Of a stretch of DNA of 64,000 bases, positions 35,450-44,389 are shown one piece after another; the first letter of the stretch is position 1, and each line of letters opens with the position of its first letter. This DNA is from Niabella soli DSM 19437 (GTDB lineage Bacteria; Bacteroidota; Bacteroidia; Chitinophagales; Chitinophagaceae): the NCBI RefSeq assembly GCF_000243115.2, contig NZ_CP007035.1, positions 1,674,001-1,738,000 on the forward strand, in the 5' to 3' direction. The notes below the pieces were generated by a model, which searched no databases, was not told the DNA's origin, and worked only from the letters and a program-made list of their open reading frames with translations. The position numbers and the translations under genes were made by a program.

Positions 35450-36361
35450 ATGCAGACGACATCCCATTTACTAATGATACGGCCCATAGCCTTTGGGTTC
35501 AATAAAGAAACAGCCGTTAATAATTCCTTTCAGAAAGAAGGAACCGACTGGAACGTGAATGAAAAAGCACAACAGGAATTTGACCGGTTCGTTGAAGTAT
35601 TGAGAGCGCAGGACATTAATGTACTGGTGATACAGGACCAGCCGCTACCCTACACCCCCGATGCCATCTTTCCCAACAACTGGATGTCGCTGCACAGCGA
35701 CGGGCAAATGGTGCTGTACCCGATGTTTGCTCCCAACCGCCGTTCAGAACGTGGCAAAGGTGTTACCGATAAACTAAAGGAGCAGTTTACCGTGTACTCA
35801 ACTATTGATCTTACAGGATACGAAAAAGAGAACCGCTTCCTGGAAGGCACGGGCAGCATGGTTTTGGACCGCGTGCATCAAATTGCTTACGCCTGCTTAT
35901 CCCCCCGGACAGATAAAAAGGTATTGCTTGATTTTTGCGCGATGCTGGACTATAAACCGGTTTTGTTTCATGCGGTTGACAAAAGGGATGCGCCCATCTA
36001 TCACACCAATGTAATGATGTGCATTGCCGATACTTTTGCGATCATTGCAGATGAAACGATCCGCGATCCGGCAGAACGCGCTTCAGTCTTACAAATGCTT
36101 AAAGAAGCCGGCAAGGAAATTATACCGATCAGCATTGCCCAGATGGAACAATTTGCCGGAAATGCCTTACAGGTAAAAAACAATAGCGGTGAACCTTTTT
36201 TGATCATGTCCGACAGCGCGTATCATTCATTGACCCCGGAACAAATTAAAGTTATTGAGACCTTTAACCCGATCCTTCACGCTCCTTTGAACACTATTGA
36301 GCAGAATGGCGGCGGCAGCGCGCGTTGTATGATAGCTGAGATCTTTCTGCCCCGGCATTAA
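35450..36361 (+). CDS. ctlX: Citrulline utilisation hydrolase CtlX-like protein
   Basis: A 303-residue enzyme of the same guanidino/ureido hydrolase fold; characterised relatives hydrolyse citrulline to ornithine, CO2 and ammonia (citrulline ureidase). The N-terminus HLLMIRPIAFGFNKETAVNNSFQ is the CtlX signature. Then come TPDAIFPNNWMS, LEGTGSMVLDR, the histidine in IYHTNVMM, and the cysteine in NGGGSARCMIAEIFL at the C-terminus. Together with the upstream deiminase it would form a two-step arginine to ornithine route without carbamoyl phosphate. The name follows family resemblance. Confidence 0.85.
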   Translation: MQTTSHLLMIRPIAFGFNKETAVNNSFQKEGTDWNVNEKAQQEFDRFVEVLRAQDINVLVIQDQPLPYTPDAIFPNNWMSLHSDGQMVLYPMFAPNRRSERGKGVTDKLKEQFTVYSTIDLTGYEKENRFLEGTGSMVLDRVHQIAYACLSPRTDKKVLLDFCAMLDYKPVLFHAVDKRDAPIYHTNVMMCIADTFAIIADETIRDPAERASVLQMLKEAGKEIIPISIAQMEQFAGNALQVKNNSGEPFLIMSDSAYHSLTPEQIKVIETFNPILHAPLNTIEQNGGGSARCMIAEIFLPRH

Positions 36362-36393
36362 CCTTATGGTGGCTTACAAACTATCAATGGGAT

Positions 36394-36415
36394 AAAGAGC
36401 AGCTCTCTTTTTTTT
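36394..36415. terminator. Terminator after ctlX
   Basis: aaagag (36394-36399) and ctcttt (36405-36410) form a short stem with a five-base loop, followed by more T. It lies between convergent ctlX and rhaM and can serve ctlX. Confidence 0.55.
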
Positions 36416-36453
36416 CTGGCTCTCCCGTTTCTTTGTATTAAATATCTTATTGC

Positions 36454-36768
36454 TCAGGGTAAATAAAACACCTCTTTCAGCGGAACAGACACCGGAGAAT
36501 GGTCCGCATGGGTTTCCATAATATCCTTCATGTGATCCCACCATTTTTTCATCACGGGATGAGCAGGAAGCTGATCCAGGTTCGCCGGATCGGTTATCTT
36601 CATGGTCGCAAAAAGAATATTCGTTTCCCTATCCCAGAAAATAGAATAATCCGTTATACCCTGTTCTTTTAGCAGCGCACTCAATTCAGGCCAAATGGCT
36701 GCATGCCTTTTCTCATATTCCGATTCGAGGCCCTTAAAGAGTTTCATTTTAAATGCAAGTCGTTTCAT
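36454..36768 (-). CDS. rhaM: L-rhamnose mutarotase
   Basis: Interconverts alpha and beta anomers of L-rhamnose so that rhamnose isomerase or a dehydrogenase gets its preferred form. The 104-residue protein has the family layout: KMKLFKGLESEYEKRHAAIWPELSALLKEQGI with the catalytic histidine in KRHAAIWPEL, then DYSIFWDRETNILFATM and PVMKKWWDHMKDIM. No signal peptide, so cytoplasmic. It opens the pectin region and fits rhamnose released from rhamnogalacturonan. No other rhamnose catabolic gene (rhaA, B, D) is in the window. Confidence 0.92.
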   Translation of the reverse strand: MKRLAFKMKLFKGLESEYEKRHAAIWPELSALLKEQGITDYSIFWDRETNILFATMKITDPANLDQLPAHPVMKKWWDHMKDIMETHADHSPVSVPLKEVFYLP

Positions 36769-36801
36769 ATAATTATGTAGTGGTTTTGATTTTTGGAGCT
36801 A

Positions 36802-36880
36802 AATGCGGAACGCGAAACGCATAATGCCAAGCCCCGCGTAGACTATAAACTATTGTCCATTGTCTATTCACAATTCACTC
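36802..36880. repeat. Spacer repeats before the GH105 3' end
   Basis: Contains atgcggaacgcgaaacgcataatgc (sharing gcgaaacgcataatgc with 18965-18980) followed by actattgtccattgtctattcacaattcactc, the same composite arrangement as 18934-19021. The right end overlaps the stop codon (TGA, minus strand) of the GH105 gene, so the stop itself lies in repeat sequence. Confidence 0.6.
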
Positions 36881-37999
36881 CCCAGCCAGCCGATACACTT
36901 CCGTTCCCGCAAGCAGGAAACAGCCCAGTCCGTAGTCTTCAAAATCCGGTTTGCTATTATAGGTAACCGGCTGTCCGTCTTTAGGCTCTTTTCCCGTACC
37001 CTGCACATACCCCAATGAACCATCGGGGTGCACCGCGTCTTTAACCATTGCGTTCCATGCTTTGGTAAGCGCCGGCAGGTATTGCTTTTTGTCGAGGAGC
37101 CCGTTACGGACCCCCCAGGCAAACCCATAGGTGAACAATGCTGTCCCCGAAATTTCTTTCCCTCCAAAATGGTTCGTATCATGAAGGCTGACCGTCCACA
37201 TACCGGTAGCCTGCTGACACTGCAATAAAGCGGCGCCCATATCCTTAAAGTCCTGCAGGTATTCTGCATAATGCGCATCTGTTTTGGGAAGGGCATTCAA
37301 CACCCGTACCAGCGCTGCAAACACCCAGCCGTTGCCCCGGCTCCAATAACAGTTTGCTCCGTTCGGCTCCTTATAGGGTGGTACAAAATCTTTATCGCGC
37401 CACCACAGATGTTCTTCTTTATTATATAATCCCTTGCCGCCATGAACATTTTTCGTATAGGCATAGATCTGGTACATTTTATCAAAATAGCGGTGCTCCT
37501 TATAAAGCGCCCCCAGCTTTACATATACCGGCATTGCCATTTGTATGGCATCCACCCAACTCCAGTCATCGTTCTTATCAGACGCCACCATATTATCAAT
37601 ACTGGTTTTGATCGCTTTGATCCGCTCCGGCATTTTATCCAGTTTATAAAGATCGATATAAGTTTGCCCGCAACACTGATCGTCGGCATTCCTCGTGGTA
37701 ATGCCGCTGCGCAGCCCCCATTGATGTTTCGTACCCCAGTCTACCGCATAATCATAGTAGCTTTTCTGCCGGTCGATGGTATACAGAGCCATCAACCCCT
37801 CATAATAAACGGCGCGGGTCCATATATTGCTCGGGCGCTCTTTATTGGTAACGATCGGCTTTCCCGGATCAGGCCACTTATTCATAAAGTAGGCATTGCA
37901 CAGCCGCATTGTTTCGAGTATCTTTTTTTTGGATAAAGTACCTTGCGCATTGCCCGTAGTTGCGCTTAATAATAATACAAAAACCAACAATCGTTTCAT
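36875..37999 (-). CDS. Glycoside hydrolase family 105, unsaturated rhamnogalacturonyl hydrolase
   Basis: Removes the 4,5-unsaturated galacturonic residue from the end of oligosaccharides made by rhamnogalacturonan lyases. The 374 residues have a signal peptide (LLVFVLLLSATTGNAQ) and the alpha/alpha barrel of GH105/GH88. Seen motifs are NIWTRAVYYEGLMALY, DDQCCGQTYIDLYKLD (substrate Asp), NDDWSWVDAIQMAMPVY, YWSRGNGWVFAALVRVL (family WSRGNGW) and FTYGFAWGVRNGLL. Complete. It is divergent from the unassigned glycosidase at 38278 and is part of the pectin region. Confidence 0.92.
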   Translation of the reverse strand: MKRLLVFVLLLSATTGNAQGTLSKKKILETMRLCNAYFMNKWPDPGKPIVTNKERPSNIWTRAVYYEGLMALYTIDRQKSYYDYAVDWGTKHQWGLRSGITTRNADDQCCGQTYIDLYKLDKMPERIKAIKTSIDNMVASDKNDDWSWVDAIQMAMPVYVKLGALYKEHRYFDKMYQIYAYTKNVHGGKGLYNKEEHLWWRDKDFVPPYKEPNGANCYWSRGNGWVFAALVRVLNALPKTDAHYAEYLQDFKDMGAALLQCQQATGMWTVSLHDTNHFGGKEISGTALFTYGFAWGVRNGLLDKKQYLPALTKAWNAMVKDAVHPDGSLGYVQGTGKEPKDGQPVTYNSKPDFEDYGLGCFLLAGTEVYRLAGE

Positions 38000-38029
38000 A
38001 ATTTTTTCATTTTGGATGCTGAACTCCGG

Positions 38030-38130
38030 TTATAAGTCACTGGTTACTGGTTACCCTATTGCCAATCAGAAATCGAATATTCGGCATCATCGCAACCCAT
38101 TTACTATTAACCATTGACTATTCACTTCCT
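38030..38130. repeat. Spacer with gttactggttac and attgactattcac repeats
   Basis: Holds gtcactggttactggttac direct copies and, at 38097-38128, ccatttactattaaccattgactattcacttcc, a further member of the attgactattgac family. It lies between divergent GH105 and glycosidase genes. I see no gene and no clear promoter here. Confidence 0.5.
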
Positions 38131-38277
38131 CCAACACAATGATACATATTAATCCCGTCCCCCGCATCCTGTAGTGTCCTGCATCCGGGGCAGGATTGTG
38201 CAGGATTGTTGGTTGGCTGGAAGTTTTATCTTTATTGCCGGCGATTGATCTTTATAAAAAGCGTATTCCTTTATACA

Positions 38278-40422
38278 ATGAATTATTACCGATTATTTTT
38301 TTTGCTGCTCTTTTTAAATGGGGCAATAGCTGGTTTTGCACAGCCCGGAACTACAATTGACCGCAAAGCGCTGGTGGAGCGCCATACGATCAAAATAAAT
38401 AAGGCCGATACACTGGCATCTTTATCGGTCGGCAATGGAGGTTTTGCTTTTACTGTTGATGTAACCGGCCTGCAATCCTTTCCCAACGCCTATGAAAAAG
38501 GCGTTCCGCTGGGAACAGAGAGCGAGTGGGGCTGGCATGCTTTTCCCAATGTAAACAACTATCAATTCAAAGACGCGCTAAAGACTTACCATTTAAACGG
38601 GCGGGATGTACCCTACGCCGTTGAATGGGGCGGTGGCCCTGAGGCAAATCGAAAAGCTGCAAACTATTTCCGGCAAAATGTGCACCGCCTGCAACTGGGG
38701 AATATCGGGCTGGAAATTTTAAAAAAAGATGGCACCCTGGCAACTCTGGCAGATATACAAAACATACACCAGGAGCTGAACCTATGGACCGGCGCCATCA
38801 AATCTTATTTTACTATTGAAAAGGTACCCGTCACTGTTTTTACTTACGGGCACCAGAAGCAGGATGCCATTGCGGTAAAGATCAACTCCCCTTTGCTGCA
38901 ACAAAAAAGACTGCATATCCGCATCCGGCTGCCCTACCCCACCGGCAACTGGGCCGATATGGGTGATAACTGGAACAATGACGACAAGCACCATTCCGCT
39001 ATTATTGCTAAAAAAAACAACAGCGCTATCATCGAACATAGTTTAGACACCACCACGTATTATCTTTCTGCATTGTGGAAGGGCAAAGCCACATTCATTC
39101 AGAAACAGGCACATTATTATTTGCTGCAACCTGCAGCCGCAGGCAGTTTTGAATGTAGCATCCGTTTTGACCAACAGCGCAATACCATACCCCCTCCCAC
39201 TTTCAGCGCAACAGAACAAAACAGCGCGTTGCGCTGGCAACAATTCTGGACCAGCGGGGGCGCTATCGATTTTTCAGGCAGTACCGATCCCCGGGCGGCA
39301 GAACTGGAAAGAAGGATCGTATTGTCGCAATACCTTACAAAGATCCAGTGCGCCGGGGACTATCCGCCGCAGGAAACGGGTTTAACCTATAATAGCTGGT
39401 TCGGCAAACCCCATATGGAAATGCATTGGTGGCACGGTATTCATTTTGCATTATGGGGGCGACCCGAATTGCTGGAGAAAAGTTTATCCTGGTATGCACA
39501 CAATTCCGCCGGCGCAAGGGCCATCGCACAGCGGCAGGGATACAAAGGTGTACGATGGCAAAAGATGACCGACAACGAAGGGCGTGAAAGCCCTTCCTCT
39601 GTAGGCGCTTTCCTTATCTGGCAACAACCGCATTTTATTTATTTTGCCGAGCTCTGTTATCGCTCCCGTCCCGGCAATGAACTGCTCAACAAATACAAAG
39701 ACCTGGTCTTTGCTACGGCAGATTTCATGGCCTCATTTGCCGTATACGATTCAGTAAAACACCGCTATATTTTAGGCAAAGGGGTTATTCCCGCACAGGA
39801 GCGCTTTAAACCCGAACAAACCTTTAACCCCACCTACGAGCTGGTCTATTGGCATTGGGCATTAAGCACCGCTCAAAAATGGCGGGAACGGCTACACCTG
39901 CCGCGTGATAAACAATGGGACAAAGTGCTGCAAGGGTTATCACCCCTTCCCAAACAGGGGGATAAATACTTATTTACGGAAAGTGCCACGGATTCTTATA
40001 CCAACCCTGAATTCAGAACGGATCATCCTTCGGTGTTCGGCGCATGGGGCATGTTGCCGTATACTTCCCTGATGGACAAGCAGACAATGCGGCACACATT
40101 TGACTGGATCTGGAACAACTGGACCTGGAGAAAAACATGGGGCTGGGATTTCCCGATGACTGCCATGACGGCCACCCGGCTGGGTTTGCCCGGCAAAGCT
40201 ATTGATGCGTTGCTGATGAACATTCAAACGAATACCTACTTGCCCAACGGGCATAATTACCAGGACGGACGGCTGACTATTTACCTGCCGGGTAACGGAG
40301 GACTACTGGCTGCCATTGCCATGATGTGCGCGGGGTACGACCAGGCGACCACCCCCCTGCCAGGTATTCCCAAAAACGGGCAATGGAAGGTAAAAGTGGA
40401 AGGGCTCCGGAAAATGCCCTGA
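38278..40422 (+). CDS. Exported glycoside hydrolase, alpha/alpha-barrel type, family unresolved
   Basis: A 714-residue protein with a signal peptide (FFLLLFLNGAIAGFAQPG). The N-terminal 250 residues look like a beta-sandwich (SVGNGGFAFTVDVTGLQSF). The rest is helical with aromatic motifs: PPQETGLTYNSWFGKPHMEMHWWHGIHFALWGRPELL, GYKGVRWQKMTDNEGRESPSSVGAFLIWQQPHFIYF, and FNPTYELVYWHWALSTA. This order recalls GH65/GH37-type alpha/alpha barrel enzymes, but I cannot place it in a family. The catalytic acid could be the Glu of ESPSS or MEMHWW. The start is the ATG at 38278 (MNYYRLFFLLLF). It precedes susC by about 720 bases and probably acts on a pectin side-chain sugar. Confidence 0.7.
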   Translation: MNYYRLFFLLLFLNGAIAGFAQPGTTIDRKALVERHTIKINKADTLASLSVGNGGFAFTVDVTGLQSFPNAYEKGVPLGTESEWGWHAFPNVNNYQFKDALKTYHLNGRDVPYAVEWGGGPEANRKAANYFRQNVHRLQLGNIGLEILKKDGTLATLADIQNIHQELNLWTGAIKSYFTIEKVPVTVFTYGHQKQDAIAVKINSPLLQQKRLHIRIRLPYPTGNWADMGDNWNNDDKHHSAIIAKKNNSAIIEHSLDTTTYYLSALWKGKATFIQKQAHYYLLQPAAAGSFECSIRFDQQRNTIPPPTFSATEQNSALRWQQFWTSGGAIDFSGSTDPRAAELERRIVLSQYLTKIQCAGDYPPQETGLTYNSWFGKPHMEMHWWHGIHFALWGRPELLEKSLSWYAHNSAGARAIAQRQGYKGVRWQKMTDNEGRESPSSVGAFLIWQQPHFIYFAELCYRSRPGNELLNKYKDLVFATADFMASFAVYDSVKHRYILGKGVIPAQERFKPEQTFNPTYELVYWHWALSTAQKWRERLHLPRDKQWDKVLQGLSPLPKQGDKYLFTESATDSYTNPEFRTDHPSVFGAWGMLPYTSLMDKQTMRHTFDWIWNNWTWRKTWGWDFPMTAMTATRLGLPGKAIDALLMNIQTNTYLPNGHNYQDGRLTIYLPGNGGLLAAIAMMCAGYDQATTPLPGIPKNGQWKVKVEGLRKMP

Positions 40423-41033
40423 TTGCACGTATTGTTTAGCCGGTAATGCTTGGAGACGACATCAATTCCCCAAAGACTATTCACTTTTGCCACTATAGCC
40501 TGAAAAGCGATGCGGCGCGGTGCTTGTTGCTTTCCGCTCCAATTAAAAAATATCAAAGAAGAACGAGTTCATCTGGGGCTGACTAAAAAGTCCTCATTGT
40601 CATGCCCCCGATAGCCATCCATATGCGTCAAGATAAGGAACACGATTCAGGCGCTGTAAGCGCCGCGTGTTTATAGTATTCATGATCCTCTACGCAACGC
40701 ATCGGCTCTCCCGCCTCAGCGGGACCGTGTAAACACGGGCATCCTATGGGGCCTGAACAAATACCATTGCGATTGCTATAAACACAACGCTCCTAACGGT
40801 GCGGAAATGACTCAAAATACTGGTGTAGTTACAGTTCCGGCAGATTGAATGTCGTGCTTAGCTTGACGCGCATGCGATGGCCATCGGGATGATCCGGCGT
40901 CTAAATTTGCGAGTGCTTCTTAATAGATTCTGAAACAAGTTCAGAACGACAACGGGTTCTTAACGGGTTTTTTGGTCAGCCTCCCATCTTCTAATGTCTT
41001 TTGCGATAAACCGAAGGAAAATCAAATAAACCC
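40423..41033. repeat. Gene-free spacer with several dispersed repeats
   Basis: Between the glycosidase and susC genes. Items seen: ggcgct-gta-agcgcc hairpin at about 40670-40684; cccgcc-tca-gcggga near 40711; cgtgttt/aaacacg words; ctataaacacaacgctcctaacggtgc near 40776-40802, of the same type as 57691-57832; and ttctgaaacaagttcagaa at about 40927-40945. No reading frame with family features was found. Confidence 0.55.
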
Positions 41034-41053
41034 GTGACAAAAAAAATACGTTC

Positions 41054-41067
41054 CGCAAACGTTTGCG
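41054..41067. promoter_or_regulatory. LacI-type operator palindrome upstream of susC
   Basis: cgcaaac-gtttgcg is a perfect 14-base palindrome with the central CG of LacI/GalR family operators (AAACG-CGTTT type core). It lies 94 bases upstream of the susC ATG, where an operator for the PUL would be expected. No LacI-family gene is in the window. Confidence 0.55.
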
Positions 41068-41147
41068 CAGGACGGAGCAGGATGCATGATCGTTTTTACG
41101 AACGTACTTTAGATCCAACATTTTTTTTAATTCGTAATTGTAGCTAT

Positions 41148-44100
41148 ATGACACAGATGCTTAAATACAGACGTTTGTTCCTGCTTTTTATTTTCCTGCT
41201 TTTTTTAACCGCCCTGGTGCAGGCGCAGCACCCGGCAACCGTAACCGGGAAAGTAACAGACAATACCGGCCAGCCTATGGAGGGCGCCACCATCCAGGTA
41301 AAAGGGAGCGCCGCCACAACGATCAGCGATAAAGACGGTAATTTCAAAATAACTGTTCCTGCGCAGAATGCCGTTTTGCTTGTTACCAATGTTGGTTACG
41401 ACGATCAACAGGTTTCAGTGGGTAAACAAACCCAGCTAACGGTTTCCATGAAAGCTTCCACCAACTCCATGAACGAAATTGTTGTGATCGGTTACGGAAC
41501 TGCAAAACGCAGAGATGTAACCGGCGCAGTAAGTTCCATGAGCGGTAAGGGTATTGAAGAAAAACCCGTGACGCGTATCGACCAAGCAATGATCGGGCAA
41601 CTGGCAGGGGTACAGGTGCAACAACAAACGGGGATGCCTGGTCAGGGATTGAGCATTGTGGTCAGGGGCACCGGCTCGGTATCCAGCGGAACGGAGCCTC
41701 TTTATGTTGTGGACGGTTTCCCGTTGGATGTAGTGGCCAAAAACTCTGCCGGAGGCTTTACCTCTAACCCCCTGAACAATTTAAACCCGGACGATATTGA
41801 ATCCATACAGGTTTTAAAAGATGCCGCTGCCGCCGCCATATACGGATCGCGTGCGGCAAATGGGGTTGTAATGATCACCACAAAAAGAGGGCAGATCGGC
41901 AAGCCCAGGATCTCTGCAAATATTAATGGAGGATTCAGCCAGATCGCAAGAAAGCTCGACCTGCTGAGCGCGCAGGAATGGGTCGATATGGCAACCGAGC
42001 TTGCTAATGCCAAGTGGGTAGCATCGGGCACGGGCAGAACAGCCGATCAAACCAATGCTCAAAGAAGAACAATTTTAGGCTTGGCGCCAACCGCTAATAA
42101 CTACACCTACATGACAGATGATCGCTGGACCCAACCCGGGCATCCCGGTTTAACTTACGTTGACTGGCAGGACAAGGTATTTAGAAAAGCGCCCTTCCAG
42201 AATTATCAGTTGTCCGCCAGCGGCGGTACAGAATCGGTACGGTATTATTTCTCGGGCTCCTATCTGAACCAGGATGGTGTGTTGCTGAACTCCGGTTACA
42301 AAAATTATTCAGGAAGGGCCAACCTGGAAGTAAATCCCAGCAAAAGATTAAAAATGGGACTGAACCTGGCCCCCTCTTATGCCGAGACCAGAACACCCGG
42401 TGCAGAGGGAAAAGATAATATCCTGATGAAAATGTATTCGATGGCACCGATCGCTGAAGACACCTCAGGTCTCGCAACCGGCGCCGGAAAAAATAGTGTT
42501 TATGGATGGAGCTCGTCTTCTGTAAGCCCGGTCGCCTATTTGAATAATACGATCAACTTTTCAAAAACCAACCGCATTCTTGCTTCTGTATATGCAGATC
42601 TGCAAATTATACCAGGATTGAATGCGCGTACAACCGTCAACTACGACGACCAGAATCTAAACAGGAAAACCTACACTTCTGATTATGTAGCGGGTAATAT
42701 CACCAACTACCTGACGGCCCCGGGCAAGAGCTCCTCCGGCTCCTATAGCGGCAATAAAAAGCAGACATTTGTAAATGAAAATACCCTCAGCTACAACAAG
42801 ACCTTTGGCGATCATTCGCTTTCAGCAGTGGGCGGTTTTACTTACAACTATGTGCATCTGGAAACCTTTACCATCAGCACCGCCGGAGGCTTCGCCAATG
42901 ACATTGTAACCACGCTTAACGGAGCCATACCCAGCACCGCCGGTGTAACGGTAACCGGTAATACCACAGAGAGCAACAACTCCATGTTATCGTATTACGG
43001 AAGAGCCATCTACAATTATGCGGATAAATACATGTTGCAGGGTAGCATCCGCAGGGACGCGTCCTCCAGATTCGGTAAAGAATCCCGCTGGGGCACTTTC
43101 CCTGCGGCGGCGGCGTCCTGGCGTATCTCACAGGAACCCTTCATGAAGAATAGTTCATTGTTTAGCGACCTGAAACTACGGGCAAGCTGGGGCAAATCCG
43201 GCAGCTCCAATATCGGGGATTATGCCAACCAGCAAACCTTCTCCAATACCGCGTATAGTTTCGGCGGCTCTTCATCTGCCACCGCAGTCAGCGGCGTAAC
43301 GATAAGCGGCTTATCCGACCCCAAATTACATTGGGAAACTTCAAACACTTATAACCTCGGCATTGATGCGTCATTTTTAAAAAACAGGATCAACCTGATC
43401 GTAGACGCCTACCAGAAGAAAACAACCGATCAGTTTTTAAGATTGCCGGTTCTGGCAACTTCCGGCTTTACCGCCATGCTAACCAATTTTGGAGCCGTAA
43501 TGAACCAGGGCATTGAGTTTACTGTTAATTCGGTAAATATCCGCAAGGGCGATTTTCAATGGAGCACCAACGCCAATATCGCATTTAATAAAAACAAGGT
43601 AGTGGAACTAAATGGCGACGCCGCCGTAAATATTTCAGCAGCCTATAGCGGCAATCCTCCCTTTTTACTGGAAAAAGGTTTGCCGATGTTTTCCTATTAT
43701 CTGATCAAATCAAACGGCATCCTGACGGCCGATGACGTTGCCAATCCTAAAGTGGCGAAACTAACCGGGGAAACCGTTGGTGACATCAAATACTATGACA
43801 AGAACAGCGATGGCATTATTGATGCCAATGACCGGGTTATTGCCGGTCAGCCTACACCAAAATATACCTGGGGATTCACCAATACGTTCCGATATAAGGG
43901 CTTTGACCTGAATATACAGGCCTACGGCCAGCACGGCGGATCCATTTACTCCTTCCTGGGACGTGCCATCGACAATCCTGCTAACGGACGGCAAACCACG
44001 TTGGGCGTATGGAGCGACCGGTGGACAGCCGATAACCAGAATTATAATGCCCCTCGCGGAAAAATCAGTTATAGCTATACGATCCCGCTGTTTACGACAG

Positions 44101-44369
44101 ACTGGTTATACTCGTCTGATTTCTGGAGAATACAGAATATAACATTGGGATATAATTTAAAAAGTCTGATCAAGACAGGCGTCATGAGCGGCGCCCGTGT
44201 TTACGCAACGCTGCAGAATTATTTCGGAAAAGATAAATATAAGGGCGGCGGTAACCCCGAAGCACAAAACACTAACGTAAGCGGCGACAGCAATTTCCCC
44301 CTTCCGGGTGATTATGGATCGATGCCGCTGAATAAAACAGTCACTTTCGGGCTAAACCTTTCCTTCTAA
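41148..44369 (+). CDS. SusC/RagA family TonB-linked outer membrane protein
   Basis: Imports oligosaccharides through the outer membrane in a TonB-dependent way with its SusD partner. The 1073 residues have a signal peptide (LFLLFIFLLFLTALVQAQ), a carboxypeptidase-regulatory-like domain (TVTGKVTDNTGQPMEGATI, about 30-110), the plug with VVIGYGTAKRRDVTGAVSSM and PLYVVDGFPLD, GSRAANGVVMITTKRG, and a long beta-barrel ending in an aromatic FGLNLSF. I start at 41148 (MTQMLKYRR) or 41157; the frame extends upstream as GTG at 41034 but crosses the operator. No FecI/FecR-like anti-sigma segment precedes it. The susD gene follows after 20 bases. Confidence 0.96.
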   Translation: MTQMLKYRRLFLLFIFLLFLTALVQAQHPATVTGKVTDNTGQPMEGATIQVKGSAATTISDKDGNFKITVPAQNAVLLVTNVGYDDQQVSVGKQTQLTVSMKASTNSMNEIVVIGYGTAKRRDVTGAVSSMSGKGIEEKPVTRIDQAMIGQLAGVQVQQQTGMPGQGLSIVVRGTGSVSSGTEPLYVVDGFPLDVVAKNSAGGFTSNPLNNLNPDDIESIQVLKDAAAAAIYGSRAANGVVMITTKRGQIGKPRISANINGGFSQIARKLDLLSAQEWVDMATELANAKWVASGTGRTADQTNAQRRTILGLAPTANNYTYMTDDRWTQPGHPGLTYVDWQDKVFRKAPFQNYQLSASGGTESVRYYFSGSYLNQDGVLLNSGYKNYSGRANLEVNPSKRLKMGLNLAPSYAETRTPGAEGKDNILMKMYSMAPIAEDTSGLATGAGKNSVYGWSSSSVSPVAYLNNTINFSKTNRILASVYADLQIIPGLNARTTVNYDDQNLNRKTYTSDYVAGNITNYLTAPGKSSSGSYSGNKKQTFVNENTLSYNKTFGDHSLSAVGGFTYNYVHLETFTISTAGGFANDIVTTLNGAIPSTAGVTVTGNTTESNNSMLSYYGRAIYNYADKYMLQGSIRRDASSRFGKESRWGTFPAAAASWRISQEPFMKNSSLFSDLKLRASWGKSGSSNIGDYANQQTFSNTAYSFGGSSSATAVSGVTISGLSDPKLHWETSNTYNLGIDASFLKNRINLIVDAYQKKTTDQFLRLPVLATSGFTAMLTNFGAVMNQGIEFTVNSVNIRKGDFQWSTNANIAFNKNKVVELNGDAAVNISAAYSGNPPFLLEKGLPMFSYYLIKSNGILTADDVANPKVAKLTGETVGDIKYYDKNSDGIIDANDRVIAGQPTPKYTWGFTNTFRYKGFDLNIQAYGQHGGSIYSFLGRAIDNPANGRQTTLGVWSDRWTADNQNYNAPRGKISYSYTIPLFTTDWLYSSDFWRIQNITLGYNLKSLIKTGVMSGARVYATLQNYFGKDKYKGGGNPEAQNTNVSGDSNFPLPGDYGSMPLNKTVTFGLNLSF

Positions 44370-44389
44370 CTTTTTAAAATATATTCGAA

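Noticed and set aside
41034-41147. GTG-started extension of SusC
   Set aside because: It has no signal peptide at its start and runs through the LacI-type palindrome; the signal peptide begins right after the ATG at 41148 or 41157.
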